Shown piece by piece: positions 10,406 through 21,539 of a stretch of DNA of 64,000 bases. The translations under genes and the position numbers were made by a program. The stretch is from Anaeramoeba flamelloides. Taxonomy: Eukaryota > Metamonada > Anaeramoebidae. A model generated the notes under the pieces. That model was not told the DNA's origin. It did not search any database and worked only from the letters and a program-made list of their open reading frames with translations. Position 1 is the stretch's first letter. Each line of letters starts with the position of its first letter. The stretch lies in the NCBI GenBank assembly GCA_027625915.1, contig JANTQA010000047.1:930001-994000 (forward strand), given 5' to 3'.

Positions 10406-12215
10406 ACTAATTACAATATTGTTTTTTTCTAAATCAGCTTTTTCAATGTTTTTTTTTTTTTTTCAAACTAGAATCTCTCTTCAATAAATTCTTTTAATTT
10501 CTGTATTTATTAACTTTTTTTATGTGAATGGTTATCGGGTAAGGAACTTATTTTACAGAGGATTCATTTTTTAAAGGGGGGGTGTTTTAATTGTGAGTAA
10601 ATTACATTTGTGTTCAATATATCTTTTGTCACTAAAAAATCGATTATTAAATATTATTGGATAATAAATTCTAGGTTTTTTCTAAATTATCACAATTAAC
10701 AATTGTTTTTTTGGAAATTTTTTTTTTAAAATTCTATTTCTAAAGATAGAGATGTATATCAAAATAATAGCATCCATGTATAAAATAATTACTGTTCAAC
10801 AAAAGTGAACGTTTTATTGTTGTTTTTTTTTCAGATTGGTCCCATATCTATTAACATAAAAGTCCAAAGGTTTCTTATTGTTGTTAACTTTCTTTGGAAA
10901 TTAATTAAAATGTTAATATATTTCCAATATTTGTGAAATTTTATATAAAAAAAAATCGGTTATTTATTAAATTTTTATATAAAAATCAAGTTTTTTAACT
11001 GCTAATCTTATAACCAATGACAAATTTAATAAAGATATTTTTCAGGTTTGGTGCCTGAATATGGATAATTTATCCTTTAAATTTATCTATGAAATGAAAA
11101 TTTTTTTCAAATATTCTTTAGTTTTAAAACTAATTCTTCTCTTCTTTTATTTTAATGAGATTAATAATTAGTATAATTTTACTCATTGTGTTTTAAGAGA
11201 CATTTGAAATCTAAATAACTTATAAAATTAATATTTAATGGTAACAAACTTTAATTTTAGGCGTTATCTGTTGACAATGCTAGTAACTTTTATGGTTATT
11301 TTAGATAAAATTTTTATCTAAAAGAACTATTGGGTTAATTCTAATAAAATATTTTTGTTATGTGTTAGATTCCTTGTGTGGTCTCATAATATGGAACATT
11401 TCTAAAAAAATAGTTTAACATATGTATTATCTATCATATTAGAAAAACTAAAGAATTCAAGAACAGCACCATCTATATAAATATATTGTAAATTTTTCTC
11501 ATACAACAGTCAAGCAATTTTAAAGATTTTAATCTCCTATATTCTTTCATATTTTTTCAAGTTCAAATACGCTATAAAAGTTTTTTAAATCCCAAAAAAA
11601 ATTGGGAAAAAAAATTAAGAAAAAAAATTGATAATTGACAAAAGATAGCATTTTGGATTTTTATGTGAAATTTTTGAAAGTTATTTCTGATTTATAAATT
11701 TAAACAGGGATATATTTTCATCTTCATTTTCATTCTTCTTGTTTTACAATTCTTCAGAATCTAAAATTTAGGATTCTTTGTACAGAGAATATATACTTTT
11801 TGAAACTAAAATATTACATAAAGCAATAAATCTGGATCCCAAATTTAAGTCTTTTCTTGGAAAGTTCTGTAAAAAATAAAGGAAAGTAAAGTGAAAATAT
11901 TGTTCCATTTATTATCCAATATCATTAAAAGAAAAAATATTTGTTTATTATCACAAACCTTAAAAAATTTTTATGAAAAAAGAAAAACTCCAAGTTGGTT
12001 AAATTATTATTTTTTCAAAGTTTGGCTTTTAAAAACTTTGATTTTATTGAAAGTTATGAGATTTTGATCTTTTATTTACTTTCAAAATGTGAAATAATTT
12101 CAAAGAAACAAAAGTGTTGTGAATTTTCAAAAAAGACTCCAATTTTTGTAATCTCACCAAAATATTGTTCATTTTTTAAAAATACATCTAAATCTTTATT
12201 TACTTTTTTTAAACC

Positions 12216-13031
12216 ATGAAAGCACTAATTGCACCATCCCTTTTAAGTAGTAATTTTGCAAAATTAGGAGAAGAGGCTTTGTCGATCATTGAAAAAGGAG
12301 CTGATTGGCTTCATATGGTAAAATTAAAGAATTTCCAAAAAAAAATAAAAAAACAAAAAAAAAACTAAAAAAAAAAATCTAAAAATTATGCTTTTTCTTT
12401 TTTCTTTCTTTGTTCCATCTTCTTTTGATTATTTTTGGTGTTTCTGTTTGTTTCAATTTAGGATGTTATGGACGGACACTTTGTTAATAATTTAACAATT
12501 GGCGCACCTGTCATTCGAAGCCTTCGACAGTTTATTGGCGAAAAGCCTTATTTAGATTGCCACTTAATGGTCTCTGATCCACTCAAATGGGTTGACGATT
12601 TTGCAAAGGCAGGAGCAAGCATGATCACCTTCCATTTGGAGGCTGTTACAAATATCGACACCATTATCAACAAAATCAAAGAGCACAACATAGAAGTCGG
12701 GATCTCAATCAAGCCCAATACTGATGTTGATCTTCTGATCCCATATTTGGACAAAATTGATATGGCGTTAGTGATGACTGTGGAACCTGGCTTTGGCGGG
12801 CAAAAATTCATGCAAAACATGATGCCTAAAGTCTCAAAAATCAGAAAATTAAAACCAAATTTGAATATTCAAGTCGATGGCGGTTTGTCTTTAGAAACTA
12901 TTGAAATCGCAGCTCGTGCAGGAGCAAACGTTATTGTTGCTGGTTCTGCAGTATTTAAATCTGAAAATCCTCAAAAAGTTATTTCTGGTCTCCGTGAAAT
13001 CACAGAAAAGTTTATGAAACAGGAAAATTAA
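12216..13031 (+). CDS. RPE: Ribulose-phosphate 3-epimerase
   Basis: Interconverts D-ribulose 5-phosphate and D-xylulose 5-phosphate in the non-oxidative pentose phosphate pathway; expected to be cytosolic. Exon 1 is 12216-12317, the 144-nt intron is 12318-12461 (GTAAAA...TTTAG), and exon 2 is 12462-13031 (TAA). The product is 223 residues, close to the usual 220-230. It opens MKALIAPSLLSSNFAKLGEE. The TIM-barrel metal and catalytic residues are present: H33 and D35 in LHMDVMDGHFV, H68 in DCHLMV, and D173 in QVDGGL. MTVEPGFGGQKF (residues 139-150) is the family signature loop, and VAGSAVF is the phosphate-binding end. The intron falls between LHM and DVMDG, in the signature. The start is fixed by homology; an in-frame stop lies upstream. 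There is no targeting peptide. Confidence 0.97.
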
Positions 13032-13384
13032 TTCGTTTTTTTTTTTTAAAAAAAAGCAACTTCGAAAAAGAAATAGTTTGATTCTGAAAAATTAATTCAT
13101 CATCGTGTCAATTTTTTGAGACGTTTTATTAAAATATACTTTGCTTGTTATTTATTTGACACACAAAATAGAAGATTTTTGAAATTCAATCCATAGATCA
13201 ACTTCAATTATCAATAAGAAAAAAATAAATAAGACTGAGAAATTTAAAATAAACAACAGTTGTTTTACTTTTAATTTCTCATATCATCTTTGATTTTCTT
13301 TTTTTTTAGTTTGTTGTAATATTTTTCCTAACATACGATAATTTCAAATTCAAATGTATCAACTTTTAATCAATTATCTTTTTT

Positions 13385-13600
13385 TTCAATTTTGAAATAT
13401 TTGCTTTATTTAAAGTTGTTAGTTCACCCAAAATATACAGATCACACATCTAAAAATAAAAAAGGAACCCTAAAAAAGAAATAATGATCACGAATTGCAA
13501 TATATTTTCTTGATAACTCTCTTTGTAAAAGAAAAAATAATTGAAAAGGAAAATCAAAATGAAAAATTTTTTCCATTTATTATCCAAATACTAACAAAAT
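13385..13600. repeat. Dispersed repeat family N, copy 1
   Basis: Shares GTTAGTTCACCCAAAATA and a purine-rich stretch ending GGAAAATCAAAATGAAAATT then TTATTATCCAAATA with 22640-22895. In both places a family D element follows several hundred bases downstream, so N and D may be parts of one larger degraded element. Confidence 0.45.
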
Positions 13601-14074
13601 AAATTCCCACCATAATTTTCAAAAGTTTTGTTCTAATAATGAGACAAGCCTACCTTTCCTTCGTATCAAAATCTGATAGCAGAATAAGATTTTTAATATT
13701 CTCAAAATTTGATCATTATAAAACTTTGGATAAATAAATTTTACTTTGGGCATAATTAAATAAAACTTAAAGAAGGGTGCTAGGGGGGTTAATTTCAAAA
13801 CAATATGATAAAAAAAAAAAAACTCTGATAAAGCCTTTAGTATATTTTAACAATTTTGAGTATCTTCGTTATGCTGAATTGTACCTTTGAAATCATTTCT
13901 GTAACTTTATAAATTAAAATTTTAATAAAATTTAGACGAGATATAAACTTAATTTCAAAAATGGTGGCAGATTTTTCATCAGTAAAAAATTTGTTTAATT
14001 GTTTTTTTTTTTTTTTTTTAATAAGGTATTTTACTAAAGTGTTTAGAGATAATAGCCAATGTAGATTAATAAGA

Positions 14075-14655
14075 AATTTCCAAAAAAGTGGGGCAAATTT
14101 ATTTTAAAATATATCTTTTCTAATTAATCTTCAAAAAAAGTATTTAAATATCCAAAATCACTAAATACCATTTATCGATTCTTCGTAATAATACAATTTT
14201 TTTCTTAGCATTATATTACATAAATAAAAGATATTTAATTTTCTGATCTTGATTTTATCTGATATTTTTAAGTGTTTAAAATTGTTGTTTATTGTTTTCC
14301 TTTAGATTGAAACATTTTCATTTCCATAACTTGTTTAATCACAAAAAAATTTCAAATGGAATTGAAAACATATAACTCTATTTTATAGTTTAAAAAATCA
14401 TTTTTACCCTTTCTATATTTTCAATTTTTTTATTGAAATTGGTCGTACATTGTTTTCACCAAAAAAGTGCTATTTTTTTTTTCATTTTTTGGAATTATTT
14501 CATCCAATATATTTTCAAATAAATACCACGTTCGTTTGTCCAATTGGTATTAATAATGAACTTAATTTGGGATGGTCAATTGATGAATACTCCCACTAAC
14601 AAAATTGATTTTTTATAAAATGTAAAAAAAAATGCCATGCTTTTTTGGAAATACC
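14075..14655. mobile_element. Family D TIR element, copy 1
   Basis: Ends read AATTTCCAAAAAAGTGGGGC and the complement of GGTATTTCCAAAAAAGCATG. It matches 23491-24093, 49606-50184 and (reversed, interrupted) 47806-49158. Internal shared block: ACCATTTATCGATTCTTCGT. No protein is encoded. Confidence 0.75.
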
Positions 14656-15179
14656 TTAAATAAAAATATTGTGTAATCTTTGTGTTTTTTTGAAGGCAGA
14701 TGAAAAAAGAAAGTAACAATAATAAAAAAGTTTTACCATAATTTTAAATTTTGGCTTAGTATGTGTGTCATTCACAGACCAAATAAAAGTTGGATATCAA
14801 AATAATTAAAAAATTAATTTTGAAAAAATAATCTAAAAATAATTTATTTGTTACTTGTTCTAGTATTGCCTATTTGATATAATTACTTTATCTGTTACTT
14901 GGTTTCATTTTCAATACTAAAGCAAATAAACATTATTTGGAAATTTTTAATAAACAAATTACTTTTTATTTTGGAAGAAATCCCACTATTAATTTTAATT
15001 CATTTTTATATTCAATTCATTTAATTTCTAATTTTATTCATGAAATGTGCTATATATTATAATTTCTTTGGTTTTAAAATAATTTATTTTATTAAAAATT
15101 AAAAAAACGAAAATAATTCTGAATTTTGTTTGAAATTTTTGAAAATTTTTTATTTTTCTTTGGGTTTAACTATTGCTAT

Positions 15180-15637
15180 CTGTTGAGAGAAAAATGTTGA
15201 AAAAAGAAAAATAATTGGACGACATTTTTAATCGGGAATATTAGTAAAATTGAAAATCAAATCCTATTGACAACTCGGTGAATTTTATATAAATCCAGGT
15301 TTAAATGTGTTGTAAGTTCATTTATCTGTGGTGTGTGCAGAATATTCATTTGAATGGTTGATAACTAAAGTAGATCATACTATTTTAACAAAAATTCAAG
15401 TTTTCGTAAATTTTACTATTAATTCTGAAAATGGTAATTTTTAAACTTGCTTTAGATTAGAAGAGATAAGGTTTTGAACAGGCAGGATTACTTTAATTCT
15501 TATTCTAATAAGTAGATTGTTGTTATTGTGTTTAGTTATTTCACAAACGATTGATATTAAAAATAATTTTCACTACTGTTCAAAATTAAAATTGCTGTCC
15601 AACTATTTTTCTCTGTCCAGTATTTTTCTCTCAACAG
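15180..15637. mobile_element. Family B TIR element, copy 2
   Basis: Perfect terminal repeat CTGTTGAGAGAAAAAT at both ends, with TA just outside. The subterminal sequence ATTTTTAATCGGGAATATTA relates it to copies 1 and 3. The terminal sequence differs from the other two copies (GAGAGAAAAAT rather than GGGAAAAAAATACC), so this is a subfamily. Confidence 0.75.
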
Positions 15638-15799
15638 TAATTGTGTTTTAATTGAAAATAATTCAATTATTTCCATTTAATCTTTAAAATAAATTCTATA
15701 CTTTTTGCTTCTTTTGGCTTTGTTTGAGAAAATATTTGAAGAAAGATGTTTGAAAAGTGAATTTTGAAAATAAATTTTGTTTAAAATATTAATAAAGAG

Positions 15800-17292
15800 G
15801 GGTTTTCATGATAACATGTATTATTGTGATACCAACGTAAAGCCGTGATATCCAACATTATCTTAATATTTCACATTATTGAAAAAAAAAAAAAAGTATT
15901 TTGTGAAATTATAAAAAAGCGATAAATCAATGGTAATACTCAAAAAACGGAAAATTATTTTTTTGAGATTACGTTAAAAAAAACTCTTGACTTTACAAAG
16001 CCTTGAGACTTTTACAACACTAGTCGCCTTTAAAAATGCTTAAATGTGTTTTTTAGGGTTGTGTATTGTCACCAAGTGTTTGGAGGTGTGAAAGACGGGA
16101 TACTTTAAGAAACTGAATAATATTGTTTGTTATGGAAAAAAAATTTTATTCTTTTCATTTTTTTTTTAACACAATTGTTTCATCTCAAAGGGATTTTATG
16201 ATCAGACTAATACTATTTGTTTCAAAATAATTGGAACAAAAGTTTCCTTCAACTTTCCAAAAAAAAGATTTATAAATCTTCTAAAATATCAAATTTTTAA
16301 TTCTTAAAAAGATCTTTAATTATTAACCTCCCTTTTGAGAATTAGGAACTTTGATATTTTATATTTATTCTTGAGATGTGTATTGTTTTTGGAAGGCTGA
16401 ATGAAAATTTTGTTATTTTTATTTTGCAATTAACAGTAAAAATCCATTTCAACAATATACTTGAATATAAAAAAGATGTGTTTTCTTAAAATGGAGTTGT
16501 TATCTTGACAATTTTAAATAGCCAAATAGAATAAAGAGTAATTTTCCTTCTTATTGCTGATTATCAATCAAAAAAAAACCTATAAGCTCTAGTTGTGTTT
16601 TCTATCCAATATAAAGATACTCAAAGAAGAAGAAGAATAACACAAAGAAGACAACAATTGTACAAAAAATCTTAATAATTGGTTAATAGTGATCAAGTGG
16701 TTATTAAAGCTTTTGAAAAGTTCTCCAACTTCTTTGAGATATCATAGAATATTAAAAATTTTTTTCACCCAAGAACACATTCTTTAAAGAACGGTCAAAG
16801 ACTTGATTGTTTTAGAAGTCTAATTAGTCAAGGAAATTTCCAACACCACGATTAACTAAAAAAATATTTATTTTTATTTATTTCTTATTGTTGTTAATCT
16901 AAAACGATCAATAGATTTTACAACCAAATCAAGTCAAACCAAAATACAATAAAATTCTTTAATCTGATCCTTGATTGAATCAAGTATCTTTTTTGTTATT
17001 TTCTTCAAAGAATAACTTTTTTTCGCAGAGATCTATTTTCATGATCAAAAAAAATTTCCTTTTAAAAATATTGCTCAATTAGCCCAAAAAAAACATCAAC
17101 TATTTTATCGCAATTACTTTTTAATCGAAATATTTTGGAATTTATAACGATTTTATAATAATTATCGTGATTTTTTAGAATATCGCAATTTGTTATATTA
17201 TCACGATAATATTGAATATCGCGATGTTCTCAAATATTTCGCGATTTAATAGAAATTGTGGCGATTTTAGTAACTTTATCGAGAATTAAGCA
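15800..17292. mobile_element. Family G element, copy 1 (iterated ATCGCGAT motifs)
   Basis: About 1.5 kb, aligning in the same orientation with 55925-57130. The two ends are enriched in variants of ATATCGCGAT, for example GAATATCGCGATGTTCTC near 17215 and several ATCGTGAT/ATCGCAAT motifs between 17100 and 17270, with related GTGATA motifs at the left end. Shared interior: AGAAGAAGAATAACA and TTTTCACCCAAGAACA. No open frame is shared. It is probably a non-autonomous DNA transposon with subterminal repeats (inference). Confidence 0.7.
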
Positions 17293-17604
17293 TGATATCA
17301 TCTAAACTTCTATTAATCTACTCTTCTTTTTAGAACATTAAAAATTTGAAAGGTTAACATGATTTTATAAATCTTTTTTTTGGAAAATTTATAGAAAATT
17401 TTATTCAATTTATTATAAAATAAAGAGTTGTTTTAGTTGTAGTCGTTGTATTACTGTTGTTGGTATACATTTTTCAACAAATAGTAGAAAAAAAGGGGAA
17501 AATTATTAAATTTCAAATTTGGTCAAATTCTCATTTTTTTCAAAATAATTAATTCCCTTTAAATATGTTGACTATATGTATTTAAAAACCTCTTTACTTG
17601 TAGG

Positions 17605-17644
17605 TTAGGGTATGTTAAGGTGTGTTAGGGTATGCTAGAGTAGG
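17605..17644. repeat. Telomere-like decamer tract
   Basis: Four tandem 10-mers: TTAGGGTATG, TTAAGGTGTG, TTAGGGTATG, CTAGAGTAGG. The TTAGGG core equals the common eukaryotic telomere hexamer, but the period is ten. It could be an interstitial telomere scar or a chance minisatellite. Confidence 0.6.
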
Positions 17645-18231
17645 TTTTTGGTGTTTGAATGGTATGATAGAAAATTTTGGCAAGGATTTAAAAAAAAAAA
17701 ATTATTAACTGACCAATTAGACTTTTGAAACTTGTTTTAAGGGGAAAAAATTTTACACTTAACTTTGGTGGTTAAAATTGGAAATCGAACAAATTTTTAA
17801 AAAAATTTAGTATTGATGATTTCAAAATTTTGGATTTTCTTCAATTTAAGTAATAAAATACTACCAATCACAAAATAATCGTTTTGCTTTTAACTCCCAC
17901 AAATATAAAAAAACATTAAAAACTTTCATACCAATGATAATAATCAAGAAACCCTTCAAAAATATGAAAAATTTCAATTTGACCAAATTTGAAATTTAAT
18001 AATATACCCAAAAAAAAGTATTCAAAAAAGATTATCTCAAACAAATATCAAATCAACAAAAAAAAACAAAAATTAAAGGGTTAATAATTTATTTCTTTTT
18101 CAAAAAAAGAAAGTTTGTAATTCTTTTCATTTATAAATGGAACAAAAAGTGAATTATATAAAATTTAAAATTCAACAAAAATAATTTTTAATTTTTAAAA
18201 TGAAAAGAAAAACAAAAAGAGTGAAAACAAA

Positions 18232-18777
18232 TTAGAGTTTGTCTCCTCTGATTTTAACAGCTAACGAAAGATCTCTGTCCATAATGGTGACTCTTTTAGC
18301 ATGGATGGCACAGAGATTTGTGTCTTCGAGGACACCAACAACATAAGCTTCCGTAGCTTCTTGTAAAGCTGCGATAGCTGCGCTTTGGAATCGAAGATCA
18401 CCTTTGTATTCTTGAGCAATGTCTCTGACGAGTCTTTGGAATGGGAGCTTTCTTAAAAGTAATTCAGTTGATTTTTGGTATTTTTTGATTTCTCTCAAGG
18501 CAACTGTACCTGGTCTGTATCTTCTTGGTCTTTTGGTTCCTTTTTCTCCTTTAGCACCTTTGGTTCCTTTTGTTCCCTTGGTACCCTTTGTTCCTTTGGT
18601 GCCTTTTCTTCCTTTTTGTCCCTTTTGCCCTTTGGTTCCTTTACGTCCTTTTTGACCCTTCCTTCCTTTTTGTCCCTTTTGTCCTTTTTTTGGTCCTTTT
18701 CCTCCAGTCGATTTTCTTCCTTTTTGTCCTTTTTGTCCTTTGGTTCCTTTTTGTCCTGCGTGTTTGGTTCTTGCCAT
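18232..18777 (-). CDS. Histone H3 with an expanded collagen-like N-terminal tail
   Basis: Core nucleosome histone, 181 residues instead of about 136. The mature start ARTK keeps the Lys-4 site. Residues 8-22 are five Gly-X-Lys triplets. [11 protein letters not shown] (21-31) preserves the Lys-9/Ser-10/Lys-14 block but shifted by 13. Residues 32-82 are 17 more Gly-X-Lys triplets (X is mostly Q, R or T). The usual Lys-27/Ser-28 block is absent, and RYRPGT resumes the canonical sequence. The histone fold (about 90-181) is conserved: [54 protein letters not shown]. The C-terminus is IRGDKL rather than IRGERA. There is no intron. It is divergently placed from H4 across about 1 kb. The fold is not in doubt; whether this is the main H3 or a variant cannot be told from one gene. 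Confidence 0.97.
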   Translation of the reverse strand: MARTKHAGQKGTKGQKGQKGRKSTGGKGPKKGQKGQKGRKGQKGRKGTKGQKGQKGRKGTKGTKGTKGTKGTKGAKGEKGTKRPRRYRPGTVALREIKKYQKSTELLLRKLPFQRLVRDIAQEYKGDLRFQSAAIAALQEATEAYVVGVLEDTNLCAIHAKRVTIMDRDLSLAVKIRGDKL

Positions 18778-19772
18778 TTTTAATTAATTATTTATAAATA
18801 ATTTTTTAAATCAAAATAAAAAAAATGATTTTTACTTTTCACAAATTTTACTTTTAAGATAATTATCAAAATATTAAATATTATCCTTGATTCCTATAAT
18901 TAAATGGTAAGGGTTTTATTATTCTTTAGAATGGTTATTAAGTTGAATTTTATCTGATTATTAGAACTTTATTGGCTTTTTGTGAAGTAAAATTCATTTT
19001 TCAAAAATAATCCAATAATTTTCCGATTTAAAAATTAATTTTTATTTTTGAATTCATTTCCAAAATTTTTGAATAAAATATAAAATATAAAATGTCTTTT
19101 TATAAATAATTTATAAATATATATCAATGACTTGAATGAAAAAACAACACATATGATACTCATACAATAAGGGGTATTTGAGTAATTTGGCTTGTTTGGT
19201 TATTTAGAGTAAAGAGATCTTCAACAATATTTTGTTTTTCAAGTCAATGAAATTTTGAAAATATTCCAAACGATCTTCTTCAGCAAACCAATTCATTCTG
19301 ATCTTTTTAAAATCAGTTTACAACAAGGTACAAAAAAAGTATTTGTTTTCATATTTATTTAAATAAAATATCAATAACCAATTTAGAAATTAATCCAAGA
19401 ATAAAAATTATTTTTCAACACTTAAATGGTAATTTGGCTTAAATTAATATTACAAATAAGCTCAAATTTTGTTTGGAATACAATAGATTAAAAAAAAGCT
19501 ATAAAAACATAAAAAAAAAAATTTAGTTTTAAATTCGTAAAAATATTGGATTATTTTTTAAAAATTGATAAAAACCAAAAATATAATAATATTTCAAATA
19601 ATAAAAGATTAAAATCTAAGTGTGACAAAATTAATGAAAACCATGTTACCAAACTATTTCTTAATTTCTTGAAATTATTTTACTTCGTTTGATTTAAAAA
19701 TATAATTACATTTATTTTTATTCATTTTTTTTTATTTTACAAAATTTTTTAAATAAATAACCAATCATTAAT
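18778..19772. promoter_or_regulatory. Divergent H3/H4 intergenic region
   Basis: The start codons of H3 (minus) and H4 (plus) face away from each other across 995 nt, so both promoters must lie here. No repeat element was recognised and no specific histone-type promoter motif could be assigned in this AT-rich DNA. Shared regulation is inferred from layout only. Confidence 0.5.
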
Positions 19773-20078
19773 ATGTCTGGAAAAGGAAAAGGAAAAGGAA
19801 TGGGAAAAGGAGGAGCAAAAAGAAGAAAAGCAATTCTTGAATCGGTCAAAGGGATCAGTAGACCAGCTATCAGAAGATTAGCACGAAGAGGAGGTGTCAA
19901 AAGAATCTCAGCAACGATCTACGATGAAGTAAGAAATGTTCTCAGAGCATTCCTTGAAAACGTTGTTCGTGATGCAGTCACTTATACAGAACACGCAAGA
20001 AGAAAAACAGTTACAGTTTTGGATGTTGTATATGCATTAAAAAGACAAAGAAGAACTGTTTATGGTTATGGTGTATAA
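19773..20078 (+). CDS. Histone H4
   Basis: Core histone of 101 residues with Met, two shorter than the usual 103. The tail [19 protein letters not shown] has lost one Gly before the second Lys and one residue in the KRHRK motif, so the acetylatable lysines sit at mature positions 5, 7, 11 and 15 rather than 5, 8, 12 and 16. Arg-3 is Lys. The fold is canonical: [56 protein letters not shown], and the end GYGV. It has no intron and ends in TAA. AATAAA-like signals lie about 45-65 nt downstream. It pairs with the divergent H3 gene. Confidence 0.98.
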   Translation: MSGKGKGKGMGKGGAKRRKAILESVKGISRPAIRRLARRGGVKRISATIYDEVRNVLRAFLENVVRDAVTYTEHARRKTVTVLDVVYALKRQRRTVYGYGV

Positions 20079-20952
20079 AAATCCTTTATTTTAAATATTT
20101 CACTTTAACTAAACAATTGAAATCAATAAAAATTATCAATAAAAAAAATTATTTAATCAACTTTTTACTTTAATTTGTTTTTTTTTGTTTTATTATTATT
20201 TTTGATTTGTTTTTGGAAATATTCACATTTTTTATGATCATCTTTTATATTTTTAAAAAAGTTGAAATCTAAAATATTTTATTTTAAAGCTAAGTCAATA
20301 TCTTGTTTCAATTTTTGTAATGTTTTACTGATATTTGAATTACCAATTGGAAAAAAATATTCTCTTCGGTTTGAATATCTTTCTTTTTTATAAATAGAGT
20401 TCCCAAAGAAGCTGGTTATAATTTGTAACTTTGTTTGAAAAAAGAAATTGAAAATAAAGTGAAAATTTTTTGCATTTATAATTGAATTACCAGTAAAACA
20501 GTATAAAAATTGATAATTTTAGAAATCTTTTGATCTTCAACTGCTTTATCATGATGACTCAACAAGCTATTAAAAAAAACTAACCCAATTACAAACAATT
20601 ACAAACATACACTTTCGACCGGATCCAACAACTTTTACCTTTTTTCTTATTACCTTTATTTTTTAAATACTCAATTTTTTTTCTTTATTTTTTTTATTGA
20701 TTTTTAGCCTCTTTATTTTTCAATCTTGGAAAAATAAATTTAGTTTAACCCCCCATATCCATTTCTAGACTATGTATATACACCCTTTGTATTAGAAGAC
20801 ACATATTTATTCACTTCAACCCCCCCCCTTTAACAGTTTAATTTTTTTTTTTAACATTTAGCCCTTAACAATAAATCCTAAAAATCTTTAATTCGTTATA
20901 TTTTTTTTTTACTAAGAAAGAAAAAAAAATTGTAATATACTTTTCATCTTAT
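20079..20952. other. Intergenic region between H4 and the Alba gene
   Basis: H4 (plus) and the Alba gene (minus) converge here, so it should hold two 3' ends. The sequence is AT-rich with a C run of ten near 20820 and CCCCCC near 20745. No repeat family or gene was recognised. Confidence 0.6.
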
Positions 20953-21381
20953 TTATTTTCTGACAAAATATTTTTCTTTTTTTTCTTCACCCAATCTTAA
21001 ATATATTTTTTTTTTTTGTTTTTTCTTCATTGATTTTTTTGTTTGTATATTTTGGTTAATATCCTTTTCTTTACTAATTTCTGTAGAAATGGGTTTGAAT
21101 GATATAGTAACACGTGATAATTTCAATGACGAATTTGAATTTTTTGAATTAGGTTTTGGAATTTTATCCAATTGTATATCCCCTGAAATCCCCATCACTT
21201 CCCTTTTTAAGATTTCAAAAATTGTTATTGCCTTATTCATTGATGATCCAGTTGCCTGTAACAAAATTAACTTTTCTGAAGAATTGTTTTCAATTAAGCT
21301 TTTGACATATTTTACACAATTAATTACTCTTGTTTTTGCTGAAATTCTTATTAAATTATCATTTTTTATTGAATCCGTCAT
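20953..21381 (-). CDS. Alba-domain DNA/RNA-binding protein
   Basis: 142 residues from the Met at 21381. An in-frame extension to 21456 exists, but its residues (hydrophobic, AT-driven) are not like the family, so the shorter start is preferred. The Alba fold covers about residues 8-105: NLIRISAKTRVINCVKYVKS matches the strand-helix opening of the family (IRI...R..NCV.Y). LILLQATGSSMNKAITIFEI is the second strand and helix with the conserved G-x-x-x-x-K-A. LSRVTISF is the last strand. The C-terminal 35 residues are Lys/Glu-rich and probably disordered. Eukaryotic relatives are RNase P/MRP subunits (Rpp20/Rpp25 type) and RNA-binding Alba proteins; which branch this belongs to cannot be decided. 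No intron. Confidence 0.85.
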   Translation of the reverse strand: MTDSIKNDNLIRISAKTRVINCVKYVKSLIENNSSEKLILLQATGSSMNKAITIFEILKREVMGISGDIQLDKIPKPNSKNSNSSLKLSRVTISFKPISTEISKEKDINQNIQTKKSMKKKQKKKIYLRLGEEKKEKYFVRK

Positions 21382-21539
21382 TTTGGCTTTCAAATAAATA
21401 TTATTATTACATATATAAATAATTAATGATAACATAAAAGATAATAAATAGATCATTGGTAAAAAAAAAAAAAAGAGAAGAGAAAGGGAATGAAAGGTAA
21501 GAAATAAAAGAGAGTATAAGAATAAGTAGAAAATAAAAA

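Larger units (their letters stand above)
6202..12215. other. Intergenic region between PITP and ribulose-phosphate epimerase
   Basis: About 6 kb with no supported gene. Both flanking genes are transcribed outward from it, so it should hold both promoters; no motif could be assigned. It contains the family M copy at 6850-7833 with a family B element inside, a LINE scrap at 8160-8250, a family L segment (8745-9010), two family A MITEs (9510-9702 and 9791-9989) and a family H segment (10128-10405). A 25-base T run lies near 7981-8006. The parts at 6202-6850, 8250-8745, 9010-9510 and 10405-12215 show only AT-rich sequence. Confidence 0.6.
13032..18231. other. Intergenic region between epimerase and histone H3
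   Basis: About 5.2 kb between two convergent genes (RPE plus, H3 minus), with no gene recognised. It holds repeat family N (13385-13600), family D copy 1 (14075-14655), family B copy 2 (15180-15637), family G copy 1 (15800-17292) and a telomere-like tract (17605-17644). The remaining AT-rich sequence shows no identifiable signal. Confidence 0.6.

Noticed and set aside
11995-12219. 74-codon frame just before the epimerase
   Set aside because: Overlaps the epimerase start by a few bases in another frame; Phe/Lys/Ser-rich with no family match, so it is upstream leader sequence.
12548-12820. 90-codon antisense frame
   Set aside because: Shadow of the epimerase coding sequence.
18419-18797. Three plus-strand frames rich in Pro, Phe, Leu and Ser (75-102 codons)
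   Set aside because: Antisense shadows of the repetitive H3 tail; their repetitiveness comes from the Gly-X-Lys units.
19718-19900. 60-codon antisense frame at H4
   Set aside because: Shadow of H4.
20079-20952. Possible small RNA or terminator hairpins near the C runs
   Set aside because: The runs of C have no pairing partner nearby.
21089-21397. 102-codon plus-strand frame
   Set aside because: Antisense to the Alba gene, which has a clear domain match on the other strand.
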